Source: Mesodorylaimus sp. YZB2_4
Lineage: Eukaryota; Nematoda; Enoplea; Dorylaimida; Dorylaimidae
Reading direction: 5' to 3'
Assembly: GCA_030248295.1 (NCBI GenBank)
Contig: JASANH010001085.1
Span: 434,001-498,000 of the forward strand
DNA length: 64,000 nt
Part shown: piece after piece, positions 13,301 to 25,250 of the stretch
How positions within the stretch are numbered: the first letter of the stretch is position 1
How the letters are laid out: every line of letters starts with the position of its first letter
Made by a program: the position numbers and the translations under genes
The notes under the pieces: generated by a model
Databases searched by the model: none
Told to the model about the DNA's origin: nothing
The model's input: only the letters and a program-made list of their open reading frames with translations

Positions 13301-16300
13301 TTCGTTCGGGATCTGGATCAGGACTGGGATTTTTAAAGAGTGCTTTCTCACTTTTTATTCGCTGCAGATGATCTACACTCCACCCTGAGTAGCCAGCAAA
13401 TATAGAGCCAAAACACTCTATTTCTTTGAATAATTTTTAGTGCAGTAGTTATCCTTGCATTCAAAATCAGCCAAGCGGAAAAGGGGAGAACTGGCTACCA
13501 ATTGACGAGAAAATCCCTTCCTTCCTCTCTATCAGCTTCCTCTTCTGGTACACTCCTTTTTTAAGTGAGGGTTTCTGAGAAACTCGATCCAGGGCTGGCC
13601 AGTCGAATTTTATGACCCTTCTTTATTTTCTCTATCGGAAGTACTCACAAAACTGATTGTCTAAGCGGAAGTAAAAATTTTTGAAATGCGTAGATATGGA
13701 AATAAAGCACATTATCGGTAATAAGTGGTCACTTTTGGTCAAATAATTATAACTTGCTTATATTTATGTCTAAAAAAATTTTAAAAATACAGAAATGACT
13801 GCTACATTTTAAGGAATCTAAAACTGTTTTTAAAATTACTCTAGCTGTAACCGTTCATGGGATATTCAACAAAAACCGTCCATGATCCATAACATAATCG
13901 ATGATAGCCAAATTGTTAAAACCGTCCAACCCTGTTTTTTCATTGAGCCACTACATCACAAAACAGCTCGAAATTTGCACTACGACCGCACATCATTGTG
14001 CACATGTGGGATAACTGGACCACATTCAGGCAATTTCAGCCAGAACTGATCAATAATTTTAGTTGTCGATCAGATGCGCTGATCAGTAATAGCCTATCTT
14101 GTAGCCCCTGGAAAGAGCTTTCAAATGCATTATTTCGAGTCAGCATTGGTTGATTTTCACCCGACCTAATAAAGAAACATAATTCGGAAAGCACTTTTTG
14201 AATTTCCCGCCCGCGTGCTGCTCACCGCTCATTGCCCATTGCTTACTTTTCCACAATGTGTCGGTCTAATTCTGTACTAGAGTATCTGTCTTTCATGAAA
14301 AATAAGAAAAGTTATAAATTTGCTGGCGATTCCCAGAATAAGCAGCTAAAGCCGCTCTTATGTCACAAGCAGCCCAGGGTCGACCGTACCACCGTACCGG
14401 CCGTACCGCACCAAAATAGGCCGGTACGGCCGTACCGAGTTTTATAATATTGTGTGTGTGATTTAGCGCTCGGGTACATTCCTTTGCTTGAAAGCGGCAA
14501 ATTTTTATGAGGACAAAATGAATCTAGCAGCTGTTAGTTTATACTCCCAAACTATTGTTAGATAAGCTATTTAGAAGAGTGACCAAAATTTCAATCATTT
14601 GCTCGCAGAGCATCGTGTCTCATAATCCGAATGCTAGTAGGCTGACTTTGGGGCTGTGATCCTTGTGAATTCTACCCACTGCTCCTAAAAATGCTGTATT
14701 CTTGAATTGAAATGTGGACATTCATGGAGTCGCTGTAGCTGAATTTGAGGCGCCTGCCATTCTACAGTTTCCTAAATGAAAGACTAAAGCTGGAAGTATA
14801 GTTCGATGCGATGCATCAAATAAGCTTGCGATGAGACGTTTTAGGCACCTTTTTACATTGTCAGTTGACCCAAAAGTGCCGCATCGCACGCTTATTTGAC
14901 GCATCGCATGGAACTAGACTTTGGGATTAAATTCCTTGCCTTCAATTTTTCGAAGCGCTTTTTTAGGGAGCCCATATGTTGATTAAATATTTTCCAACCA
15001 ACAGATATTTTCCGCGAGGTTCACTCATCCCTCCCTCTCTTAACTCAAAAATTTTGTTGGTATCTTTGAGCAAGACATCGAAACAGGAGGCTTCTGGATC
15101 TCCAGTATGAGCATGGATCACCGAGCGTCTCGGCACAGATTTATACCACGGTCTCGTATCATTGTATCTGGTTGTAGGTCATGAGTTCATATCTAGTCTT
15201 TGAGCATATAGGTACAGTAGCATGATGGAGCGAAAGGATTTCAAGTAATCTGCGATATCAAAGGAGTGGAGTCCGCTAATATAAAATCTTTTGAAGAATA
15301 TTTTCAAATTTTTTTGGCTGCTAAGATGGAGTTTTTTGTTTGTACGGTACGGTACGGTACGGTACGTCAGTACCAGGCCCCAGGTACTGTTACGGTCAAA
15401 AAAGTCGGCACGGTCGACCCTGGTAAGCAGCACGCGGGCGGAAAATTCAGAATGTGCCTACTGCAAGCAGTTCCGAATTTGAGTTTTCCTCTATATCTTG
15501 TGCAAAATTCAATGAATTTTGACGTAAAAAAAACCATTTGATAGCTCTTTGCAGGGACTACATGATAGTACTGATCAGCGCACATGATCAACAGCTAAAA
15601 TTATTGATCAGTTTTGGCCAAAATTGCCTGAACAAGGTTTATCTGACATATGCACAATAATCTATGGTCTTTGGGCAAAGTTTCGAGCTGTTTTGTGATA
15701 TAAGGGCCTTAGCTACTATGTATTTCACTAAAAAAGACAAGGTTGTACGGTTTGAATAATTTGTCCAAATCGATTATGTCCAAATCGATTTGTCCAAATC
15801 GATTAATCGATTATGTGACTAATCACGGCTAATTATGGACGGTTTTTGTTAAATATCTCATGAACGGTTATAGCTAGAGTAATTTTAAAAGCAGTTTTAG
15901 ATTCCTTGTAATGTAGCGGTCATTTCTGTTTTTTTAAAAATATTTTTAGACATAAATATAAGCAGGTTATGATAATTTGACCAAAAGTGACCACTTATTA
16001 CCTATAATGTGCTATATTCCATAATAAGCATTATAAAAAATTTTACCTCCGCCAAGACAATCACTTGTGTGAGTACTTTCTATAGAGCACATAAAAAAGG
16101 GTGGTCAAAAAATTTGGACTGGCCAAGCATATTCCATATGGGTCGAGTCTCTAAGAAACCCTCTCTTAAAATCTTCCTCTATCTCACACATCTCCACAAT
16201 ATTCAATCCCGACCATTTTTTATTGGGATCGGGATCGGGAGGGACCTAAGCCCGACCAGGATCGGGATCCCGAACGAACGCTATATCGCATTTATGCAGC

Positions 16301-19059
16301 TGGTAGCACGCAGTTTTCGCATGTTCCAAAAACACATTAATATTGTAAAGTCTAAACTCAAAGTGATGAGGACTATTAAGGATGTACTTCTAGAGAACTT
16401 ACGCAACTGCTACGATGGGATTGGTAAAACTTCTCCAACGACAACCAGTCTCTTCGTCTTCAATCACTTTCTCAAAAGCATTTGTAGGCTCGGTGCCAAC
16501 ATGCATGAGAGGCATTTCGTCTGACTCGTCCCCCGACTCCTCGTCATCGCCGACCTTGCTACTGGGTAATTTTCGCTCCACGTGACCTCTGATAGCGCAC
16601 TCGTTAGAATATTCGGTGGTGCCATACTGACCTAAGGTAAAGAACACTTTTTCAGACCCGGATAATACGCGGCTTGAGAGCTGATAGGCTAATTATTTTT
16701 ACCTATGCTCAGTTCGAAATGTACAAAACGGCCTGCCAATCGTTTATCAATCATCGATGCCTCCAGAACACAGCAAAAGAGAAAAAACTTCTCTTTAGTG
16801 ACATTGAAACACTGAAAAGTAGGAAATTTTTGTGACCGAATTGCTGCTGCAACCACACGCTGGTGTGCGAAGGCGAGTGGCAGAAATTAGTCGACCTCCC
16901 CTGGCGGGGAGACGTTGCCCTTCGGGTTGATACTTCAAGCGCAGGTATACTGTAGTCGCAAGATTTGCCTTGCTCCAACCTAGACTTTTGTCATACTGAT
17001 TCGGGTCGCCCACATTCCCCTACGCCTGCCGCAAGGTCACACATGAACCTACTCTTTACAGACAAATCCAATTATCTTACCTCCGGACCGAATTTGTTGG
17101 CTTTTGTTTCCACTTTGTGCAAAGTTACTTTTCCTTTCTCTTCTACCATAGGTTGCACTTCTACGCCTAACAACAACCGACCTCTGTAGGCTACACCTTC
17201 TGCCAGGGAGAAATTCATGGGACTCGGTTCTGTATTGCCACGAAAGGAACCGTACAGATTGACATAGCTCGGACCGAATGTGGGTGGGTAACCTGAAGAT
17301 GAGAAGGGTTTCACAACACTGGTCAGTTTTATGTAATTTTCGGACACATTTATGCTTGTTAATGTTTTGCCACATGTGCATTTGAGAACACATTTTTCAC
17401 AGCTTCTCATCAAATTATGTGCCAAATTCACCTTTTTCAATGCTGTTGTCCGAAATGACTTTAAAATCAAGGATGGAAGTTGCAATAACGCCTTGATGTT
17501 TATCACGCAAATGAATTCTAATGCTTTCAGAAAAAGTTGGAAACATGTCACAAAATGTAATTTTTTCGTTCCATTCTGGAGTACCACAGTTATCTACGAT
17601 TGTAGTCTTCGCCTGCAATAGAATATTTGTTGATGCCTGCCTTGAGGCTGCTGGTTTTGGCGCCCGAGTTGTCCCCTCTACACACGATGTTATAGTAGTC
17701 CTGTCAGCCACGTGTTTGAAGCATTTCCTTTTTTGGCGGTTGCGCCCAAATAAAGGAACCAAATATAAAGGTGTCGTTAATCGATTAGGTGATCATAACA
17801 TCCCAGATTTCTGGCTCATTATCGCCTCACAATCAGGAAAAGTCAGTCCGGATGATGGGAAGTTAACTGCTAACAAAAGAAACACGAGCTCAAAAAGAGC
17901 GCGACACACGCCACTTTTTCCCGAAAGTTGCATGAATCGTAGTTACCTGCATTCCAGCAAAAGCCACTGTCACAAAAGGGTCCACATATTCGATGGTCTC
18001 AGCGTTGGCCTTCAACGCTTTTTTCATACTGGCCATAATTCCTCTACCACCCGTGTTTGGCAGGTCTTCAGCCCTGTATATGGTCACCATATAATGTGCT
18101 GGGTCGCGATCACCTGACCAGCCAGTAAATGTTTCCGGTATCAGAAGATTCCTAGAAAAAGTGTGAAATGCCGATACGTAGCAGCAAAGTTTGAATTCCC
18201 GCCAAATATGGGGATTCAGGTGAAAAAAATCCCGACAAAACACCAGGATGCTTACGTTTCTACGTCTTCATCATCCATCTGTTCCCGCTGGCTATGCGGC
18301 AACTGAAAATAAAAGCCAAGCAAAATAAATATGAGGAGCCAAGCAAAATAAACGTAAGTTTCACATTTTTTACCTTGGCCACTTCATTAGGTCTATCGAC
18401 AACGATATTGCAAAGTACGTAGCCTTTGGGCGGGGACATAGGCTCTTTCGGATCCACAAGCAGGGCCCATTTTTCAAAAAAGAAGTGCCCTAAACAAAAG
18501 TTCGTCATTACTTAGTTATTGAATTACTACCCCCACCATACCTGGCTGGTGATAGACTGTGGCAACATCGATTTGAAATTCTCCAATCAGCCTTCGCCGC
18601 CTGAATAGACGCCCAGCAGAAAAAACCTGAAGAATTCAATTGTCTGGCAAGCTTTTCATCAGCTTATTTGCGCGCTTTACCTGAATTTTAACTATTTGAT
18701 CGAAAAATACTGCCGGCGTTAAAGTATATGAGAAGTAAAAGTCCTAAATTATTGCTTTTAGCATGTTGCAATCCAGGGGCGGCGGGGGGAGGGGTTGTTA
18801 CTTCTTCAAAAGTAGGTGATGCAGTGGATTTTTTGGTTCTCGTTTCTTTCTCTTCTCTTCCAATCGATACCCGCACGAATGGATCTAAGTCGATGCCAGC
18901 CAGTTGTTTCGCTTCGATGATTCGAATACTGATCTATAAATTGAAAAAGTGCATAGATGGAGTTCCAAATGTGGAGAAATACAGTAGTCTGACTTGAAAT
19001 TTTTGTGGGGTAGTTGATTCTTCGTCATGAACAGCTAAATTTGCTGGTGAGTCGTCCAT
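1343..19059 (-). CDS. OTOF: Otoferlin-type (type II) ferlin, complete, 38 exons
   Basis: Thirty-eight exons with GT-AG introns join into one 5730-nt frame (1909 residues). Ferlins are tail-anchored multi-C2 proteins that drive Ca2+-regulated vesicle fusion; otoferlin acts in exocytosis. The order of domains follows vertebrate otoferlin from its second C2 onward: C2B (about 23-154), C2C (170-298), FerI (299-405), a helical middle region (482-683), C2D (749-889), C2E (890-1051), a charged linker with WWSKYYAS near 1224, C2F (1312-1492), C2G (1645-1851) and a C-terminal membrane anchor. No DysF domain was seen, which fits type II ferlins. Vertebrate C2A is missing: the N-terminus is 22 residues (MDDSPANLAV...) leading straight into C2B. 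An upstream ATG at 19212 is in frame but gives no C2-like sequence, so 19059 was preferred. Ortholog assignment is strong. Confidence 0.93.
6139..8274. mobile_element. Non-autonomous DNA element with short TIRs and 3-bp TSD (family R1, copy a)
   Basis: Left end GGGGCCATGCATAAAGGTCG and the reverse complement of the right end AGGGCCATCCATAAAAGTCG form an inverted repeat of about 25 bases, flanked by CTT on both sides (6136-6138 and 8275-8277). The interior is non-coding and is shared with copies at 32.3-33.0 and 36.3-37.5 kb. It sits in otoferlin intron 24 and contains a nested GCGC-rich palindrome. The superfamily is unknown. Confidence 0.7.
6452..6985. repeat. Nested inverted repeat of AAAAAGNGCGC motifs
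   Basis: About 90 bases made of AAAAAGGGCGC/AAAAAGAGCGC units (6452-6540) face a complementary GCGCCCTTTTT array (6875-6985) across 330 bases. It looks like a small foldback element inserted in R1 copy a. A weaker GCGCAA array lies at about 25.05-25.2 kb. Confidence 0.55.
8955..12553 (-). other. OTOF: Otoferlin exons 12-23: helical region, C2D, C2E
   Basis: Exons: 12553-12427, 12364-12261, 11975-11879, 11825-11703, 11651-11499, 11444-11249, 11195-11071, 10164-10030, 9964-9803, 9562-9446, 9385-9224, 9159-8955. Exon 12 follows a 3.8 kb intron that contains the foldback repeat. Exon 16 has the family-typical PDVFLWLISGNRRVAYRR. C2D has the full acidic signature DDTGLSDPFVRV and, after a split, VYDFDEN. 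C2E begins near RPKLSKYQIQ and includes VMFWGIRD and ECAGM, as in vertebrate otoferlin. The 0.9 kb intron between exons 18 and 19 carries a SINE fragment. Confidence 0.9.
10281..10372 (+). repeat. tRNA-derived SINE fragment in otoferlin intron 18
   Basis: A GGCTCGACTCCCGC stretch near 10350-10365, preceded by GCAGG, matches the box B region of the SINE copies at 49.26 and 63.49 kb. The ATGAC tail is not present. Confidence 0.4.
13297..16282. mobile_element. 3 kb foldback element with roughly 1 kb inverted arms (MULE-like)
   Basis: Both ends read AGCGTTCGTTCGGGATC inwards. The left arm (13297 to about 14400) and right arm (about 15380 to 16282) are inverted copies with indels; for example the segment at 13690-13860 faces 15840-16030. 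The centre holds GGTACGG-rich repeats in opposite orientation (14380-14440 and 15340-15360). Flanks are similar but not identical (TTATCGC versus ATATCGC), so a target duplication of about 9 bases is possible. A 387-bp relative at 58731 has the same ends and a clean 9-bp duplication. Long arms plus 9-bp duplication suggest Mutator-like (MULE) or foldback elements. It fills most of otoferlin intron 11. Confidence 0.75.
16403..19059 (-). other. OTOF: Otoferlin exons 1-11: C2B, C2C, FerI
   Basis: Exons, 5' to 3' on the minus strand: 19059-18994, 18933-18802, 18743-18681, 18626-18542, 18489-18374, 18302-18256, 18151-17947, 17612-17432, 17292-17081, 16811-16703, 16631-16403. Each join preserves frame. 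C2B carries IDLDPFVRV and WALLVDP. C2C opens with YMVTIYRAEDLP and has EYVDPFVTV then GTPEWNEKI. FerI is marked by PTFGPSYVNLYGS and CVLEASMIDKR. Exon 11 is an acidic linker (DDEESGDESDE). Introns here are short, about 50-330 bases. Confidence 0.9.
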
Positions 19060-20644
19060 TTTGTGGTTATTGGAGTAAAACAGAGGGGGACATGTGAAAG
19101 TAGTACTGGCACAGTTACTGCAAGTACAATGAAGACGATTCGTAGGCAAGGAGATGAAGGTTGTGGAGCGAAGAAAGGACTCGAGGACTGAATAACTGGT
19201 TTGTAACGACAAAAAGTGACAGCCGAATTTGGTTGTAAGTAGTAGTCGGTGGTAAGGATCTAAATTTGTACATTGAGGAATGTAAAAGAAAGCAAATGTT
19301 TAGTTGCGCAGAGGTGTGTAAAATGACGCGTGTTCCTAGCTAATTGTGGAAAAGAGGCAGAATATATGCAAAATGTTTTTATGTTTTTCTGAAAATTATC
19401 TCATTTGATATCCTTTCTGTGGAAAAGGTTTAATTCTAGTGGAATTTTATGTGAAACTAACTTTTACAAACTGCTTCCGGAGCTTGGTAGACGGACTAGC
19501 ATGCTTGGAATTTGAGAAAAGAGCAGGTCATGCAATTTACGTTCAAACGGCAGCGTTTTATCGGAAACTATACTTTACCACTTCGTCTCCCGCGCGAAGC
19601 AGACGGGTTCATGGGCGGCCAAAGTTTATTGTCCGAAGACACGATACATATGATGTACGAAACGGGTAGAGCACGTAGGTCAGCGAGGGTGCATGGTTCG
19701 CCCTGACCTCCATCACGGGGGATTCAACCCAGGGTGAGACCAGTCAATCGCTACTGACCATTAGGGAGAGACAAATGCCAAACCTCGCTGCACGAACGCA
19801 GCCGCTTCCTATAACAAACTGAGTCTGGCCAATCCAAATTATTATAACCAAAAATATTATAAAAAGGTTACCCAAAAGTAACAGACCTGTGCTAATCAGA
19901 CTGTAATTAGGCTCTAGCAAAAGAGTTCAAGAAGGAGGAAAAACACTGGAATGCAAAAATGACATCGTTTTACCTTTGACTCCCTCCCCCTGTCGGTTTT
20001 TCTCGTTTTGGTGCTTAGCCCCCCCCCCCCCCCCCCCCCCCCTGGCGCACGACGTCGTATTTGAACGGCCCCTTTTGTGGAGGAAATGCTTCGATTTCGT
20101 CAATTTGGCGTGCGTTTTCTTGTGTTTACTTTTCACTGTTGTCTAGTTGTATCGTTTGTGGAGTTTCTTTGCGAGGCCAATAAACAGGTCGTACCTTCTG
20201 ATTGTGAGTAAGGTAAACTAGTTGTTGATGTATTTGCATGTAACAGGCACATCACTGTTAGAAAAACAAAGCAAGTTTGGACGATACTGAGGAACCCTGA
20301 TTGCACTATGCATACCTATCGATTTGTGTACTGGCAGAACATCACCTGGTCTTATTGTGGCAACAGGAAAATGGAACATTGCCTTCTAAGCCGGGATAAA
20401 TCGAATATTTTTAAATAGCGCACATGTTTGCACAAAGGTCATTGTGTCAGGTACACTGGGTATGTACTGGAATGCATGGTCCAGATAGAACGTGGTCAGG
20501 CATTCTGATGTGCATGCGAAGAAATTCAAATTTCGCGCTCGAGTGCAGTCATCCGTGGTGGCAGATGTCGCAGGTAGCAACTATCATGGGCCTTTGGGGG
20601 TCCCGCTGCCCAGTCACCTCGCCTGTCCGTCGATTGTTTCAGCC
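19060..20644. other. Intergenic stretch upstream of otoferlin
   Basis: No exon recognised on either strand, and no missing ferlin C2A. It contains the otoferlin promoter region and a 24-base poly-C run (20019-20042). A weak tRNA-like patch around 19660-19740 (GGTAGAGCACG ... GATTCAACCC) may be a decayed SINE. Confidence 0.35.
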
Positions 20645-22885
20645 ATGTCGGACAAGGCGAGGCTCGGGTTCTCCGACAGTGAGCCGAGCGAGGCAAGGTA
20701 AGAACATCTAACTAATTGTAAGGTCTGGTGCTGCAGTCAATTGGTGACTCGTTTTTTGCAGAATTCTACCAGCGGCCATCCGAGTGCAGCAGCCGCCACC
20801 ATCACCCTCGACCAGTGGCAGTCCATCGACGACGCCCCCGCCACCAGCGTCTACTTCAACATCGAAGACGAGTCCAAGCACGGCTTCAACACAGTCGGCA
20901 CCCGAGCCTGTGCTGGCGGAGGTTGGCGAGGAGACGAGGTAAGAGTGCTACTTGTCATGCCCAATACGCAAACTGTACATCTCGCTGGCTGACCAGTGGC
21001 TCGGGGATTCTCCGTGTTTTGTTCATTTTTCTGAAACTTTTCTGCACTGGAAAAAACGTGCAGTATGGTTGCAAACCCCCCCCCCCCCCCCCCTGCCCTT
21101 TGCAAACTGTCAGGTCCCAGTAAAGTATCTAGTAATTATCTGAACGAGCTTTGGTGATGCTCGACGTGAGCTGCTTTAAAGAAGTGCCTCCAATGATGAA
21201 AGTTCTGTGACAATGTTCATCGGATGCATGGGGAGTGGTCGAAGCGATCCTCGATCCCATCTGAGCAGGCTTGCATTCCTTGATTCCTCACCTGATTTAG
21301 GTCCGGACTTCGTTTTTCTTCCCAGTACGATTCACTTGCTGTTCGGGAAATAGGTTTTTCTTGCTAAGCCTTTATTTGTCCGGTCGAGTTTCAAACTTGG
21401 CACAATTTAGTCAAGTACACCTTAAATTGTCTGCTAGTAAGCGGGAGTCGTGGGCAAACACCATGGGTTTACTGTAGAGTTTTCAGCTGGGCCGCACGCG
21501 TATTACTTTGTTTGTGTGGCTCACGGTAAAATAGACCCAACGGAAAAATACGCGCGCGCGGAAACGCGCGAAATTCAAATTTTGCGTTAGCACACTATCA
21601 AGACCAGAACGCGTATTTCCAGTCTCCACAAGGTTTCTGAGAATGACAATTAGAGTGAGACCACATTTTGACCAAAGCGAAAACCTCCTAAAAGTGAAAC
21701 TATGAGTGAAAAATGCTTTCACGTGTGCCGTTTAGTCCCCAGACTTTGGGTTGTAGGCGCTTTTGCACTTTGTTCCCCAATCTCTTAAATCCAGCCTATC
21801 CTAGCCTAAGGCTAAGCCTAAGCCTATATCCGGCCTCTCCCTAAACCTATTGGGGAACACAGTGCAAAAACGCCGGCTTGTATGAGGCTGGCCAAACTAG
21901 CCCCAATACCAGACAAAGTCTAAGCCTAAGCCTAGTACCTAGTACTAATACCAGCCCAAGTTAACCTAAGTTGGGGCCAAACGGGGCGCTACAAGGCAAT
22001 TATATGTAGTCTACAAGATCATTTGACGCTTTTGCAGTTTATCCCCTACCTCTTAGATCCTAGCCTACGCCTAAGGCTGAGACTAAGCCTAAGGCTAATA
22101 AAACTAGTACATCTCTTGGGGGACAAAGTGCAAAAAAGCCGATAATTTTTTCGCTATTCTGACATTTTTTCGTGAAAGCCAAGGCGTTATGAGCAAGTTT
22201 TCGATTTCCTCTCTGAGTTTCCCAAAATTTCGCCATGTTTTCAATCACCAAACAAAAATTGAAATGATTCAATCTGGCATGTGATGGCAAAAAATTAGGA
22301 TGCACTTCCCGCGGATAGCAGACATTGCCTAACCTGCGAATCAACTGTGCTTGGGTCTATTTTTCCGTTGGGTCTATTTTACCGCCTCCCGTTTGGGTAG
22401 TGAAACTGTGTGCATCAGCTTTGCTTTGTCAAAAAAGATTCTTGAGGAAAATGGGCTCGTTCAAGCTGCCATCACAGTCAGCTGTTAAATTTCTAAAGTA
22501 CAGGATATTTTTAAATCAGTTTCCGTTAAAGGTGACTATCCCGTGTTTTTTTTGCAGTTATCAACGATATTCGAAACATGAAGACGAGAACAGGGTATTG
22601 AAAAAAGAAAACAAGATATTGAAAGAAGAAAACATCCTCCTTAAGACCGAACTTAATCGTGTTAGCATGCATGCCGCTCAATGCGAGAAAAAGATTCAAG
22701 ATTTGGCTGCTCAATTCCACGCCTTGAGTGAACAATACCGAGCTGACAAGGCGATGTGGCAAAGACAAATACAGGATGCGGGGGGGGGGGGGGGGGGTAC
22801 GTTATGTGGGATGGCAGGGTGGACTTGCCACATGGGGATGGTTGTGTTTCAGGCGCTCTCCAAATCGACTCCAGACCTTTATTAG
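20645..22885 (+). CDS. Unrecognised Ser/Thr/Pro-rich coiled-coil protein (three predicted exons)
   Basis: Exon a (20645-20697, MSDKARLGFSDSEPSEA) joins exon b (20762-20938) and then exon c (22558-22885) through GT-AG introns, giving 185 codons in one frame. Exon b codes a low-complexity Ser/Thr/Pro stretch (TPPPPASTSTSKTSPSTAS). Exon c codes a strongly charged heptad-like helix (ENRVLKKENKILKEEN, then about 45 more helical residues), interrupted near its end by an 18-base G run (22780-22797) that gives poly-Gly and an uncertain C-terminus. A GTACGT right after the G run could be a donor instead. No family was recognised. Exons a and b are the intact-looking version of the units decayed in the array at 26.6-29.8 kb, and exon c is paralogous to an exon at 23183. 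Confidence 0.45.
21755..22140. repeat. Cluster of small palindromic MITEs with GCCTAA-like interiors
   Basis: Three neighbouring units (about 21755-21875, 21899-22002, 22024-22140) have ends like GCGCTTTTGCACTTTGTTCC facing GGAACACAGTGCAAAAACGC, and interiors rich in CTAAGCCTAAGCC. Related units occur at 57.15 and 57.54 kb. They lie in the intron between exons b and c of the coiled-coil gene. Confidence 0.65.
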
Positions 22886-23182
22886 GCTAGTCGAGTTTCG
22901 GATTCAGTTAGAGTCGAGGCATTGGCTAGGGTCTGCCTGCTAACGTTAGTAACTAAAGGTATATTTTTCAGCAGGGCTGGGTCACACACACGCGCGTTTT
23001 ACTTTGCGCAATGAAACTGTTTGCAAGGGTTGCATTAGCTTTGCCTTGTCAAAAAGGATTCCTAAGGAACATGGGCTCGTTCAAGCTGCCGTCACAGTCA
23101 GCTGTATAGTTTCGCAGGTTGAGTCTGTTTCTGAACCTTTTTCTGGGAAAGGTGACTACTGTATGCCTATCTTTCATTGCAG

Positions 23183-23454
23183 TCGTCAGCGAGATTCAAG
23201 GCTTGAAGAGATTTGCGTGCTAAAGCAGCAGCTCGCCACTGCAATTGCCGAACGTGATCAAGCGAGGGAACAAACGTCCCGCTTGAAGGCCGAACTTGAT
23301 CGCGCGCCTCTTGAAGGCCGAAATCGATCAAACCAAACACTCGAAAGATGATCTGGAGCGTATAAATTCGAAGCTCGATCAACTAAGGAATCAGTTGGTT
23401 CTTGCTTCTGTGGTCAAAGACAGACACATGATGCAGTTACAATACAGTAGCTGA
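23183..23454 (+). pseudogene. Duplicated 3' coiled-coil exon (alternative or broken)
   Basis: The exon follows a TTTCATTGCAG acceptor and has the same entry phase as exon c. It codes RQRDSRLEEICVLKQQLA and a long charged helix ending ...QLQYSS before TGA (23452-23454). One extra base within CGCGCGC (23301-23307) shifts the frame; without it the helix would be continuous. The roughly 180 bases upstream are also duplicated between the two exons (22.38-22.56 and 23.0-23.18 kb), so the exon and its 5' intron were copied together. It could be an alternative last exon with a sequencing error or a recent pseudo-exon. Confidence 0.4.
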
Positions 23455-25250
23455 AGATTTGCCTGTGCTCTAATAAGAATATGGCTTTTTTGAGGCCTCG
23501 CTTTGAGAACACATGACCAGCAGATTCTGGGCCCAATTTGTTCTTCTCTACTGCGCTGTTGAAATGATTGTGTGGTTCGGTCTAGTTTCCTTCTGTGTTC
23601 AAGGTTTCTCTGTCTCTGCCCTGTCCAGCACCAGATGGAAAAACACAGTGATCATGTCCAATAGAGCAAGCGGAGACCAGTGAGGCGTCGGCGGCAGCCA
23701 CTTCTGAACCTGAGACGCCGAGCGTCAGTCATAAACGACGTCTTCCGCAAGATCCGAGGTAGGGATTAGCAGCAAGCTAATTATGAATGGTGGATGGCTG
23801 ATAAAGTTCTAATTATAGTACGCACTGGCAAAAATAGCCATGTGTCGGATCGGCAACAGATTTCCTCTCCACCAGCGACTAGCATGCTGGCTCGCATTTT
23901 GGTGCGTTGCCACTATTACCAGAAGAGATTGTGTCATTGTATGCTCGAACCAAACCAGGACAAACCTGCGTGCCCTGTATCATTTCGCGCTGACTGAATA
24001 AAATAGAAAAGCTAGTTCAAATATCCTGATCGCAATCGAGCAAGCTCTTAGGGTTTGCTACAACTCGTCTGCTCTTGCCTGACTGACGGCAATAAAACTG
24101 GTTTATTTAGATATTACTCAGACCTAGTTCAGTCCTCGTTTGGTAAAGTTAGCCACCTGGTCAGTTTGGGTCCTGGGTTGGCTACAAAAAGTTGTTTGGT
24201 CGAATGTGGACAATGTGAAGCGGCCAGCTTTTATATCGCTGATTTTTGTGAGTCACTGGTTTTTTCCACCGAGCTCGAAGTATCGCTATTAATAATATTT
24301 TCTTTTGATTATTTTGTGTTTTCACATTGTACAACCAATTTTTAGTTTATCTGCAGAAATCAGTAAAAAATCATCACACTTTTTATGATAACGTTGTTTA
24401 TTTATATGGCACGACGGGGGCCGTGATCACGGCATAGGCGGAGACGAAGTAGTCGACTAGCACACATCACGAATATCCTGTTTTATAGAGTAGACTGTTG
24501 GTGAATGTAAGAGCAGAGCCAGCAACTACTATTACGCACGCAGATGAAGCAGGTGTTTACATGAACACCATGGCACCAAATGCACCGCGCAACTTATACA
24601 TTTTATATACCATATATATGTACGATACTCCCATACACCTCACATATAATAATAAGATACATAGGTCCATGCACTGCCCGCTTTTTTTTGGGGGGGGGGG
24701 GGGGCTAGCTTCCACTACTTCTCCTTCCTGATTGCGCTGCTTCCGATTGTTCCTTTCAGCCAGCCGGTAAATGTTTCAACGAAAAGAGCAAGCATCCTTC
24801 TTTTTCTGCCTTTAAAATTTCCATGAATGTAAAGTTAGGAACTTTTCGTGCGTTCGAGGCAACGGAGATAGACAAGAGAATTAGCGGTAAGGAATATACT
24901 CTCCTTATCCAGCGTAACCAACCACAACAGCTTCAAACACTGCCACCCCCTTCCGTTCTACCAGTGCATAACTAGAAGACAACGAAAACAAGATCCGCAG
25001 CTTTGTAGGTACCCGCTAATATCACTGTCAATCCAGTTTGCAGCAGGTTCGCAGAACTAGAAATAGCGCAAGTGCAAACGGCGTAACTGACCATGAGACA
25101 TAGCGCAAGTGCAAAGGGCGCATTCGAGGCACCGCGCAAATGAGAACGGCGCAATTAGGAAAAAGCGCAACTGGGAAGGGCGCAACTGGCCTACATCCCT
25201 GGGGTCACCTCAAAACCAAGCTTACTCGGTGCATGCGAGGAAAAACCATT
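23455..25250. other. Non-coding stretch with one exon-like segment
   Basis: A segment at 23665-23758 between AG and GTAGGG is open and codes a Ser/Thr/Ala-rich peptide (ETSEASAAATSEPETPS), similar in style to exon b, but no partners could be joined. A 15-base G run is at 24690-24704. Otherwise nothing was recognised. Confidence 0.25.

Noticed and set aside
17521..18117. 198-codon plus-strand frame
   Set aside because: Antisense shadow of otoferlin exons 7-8.
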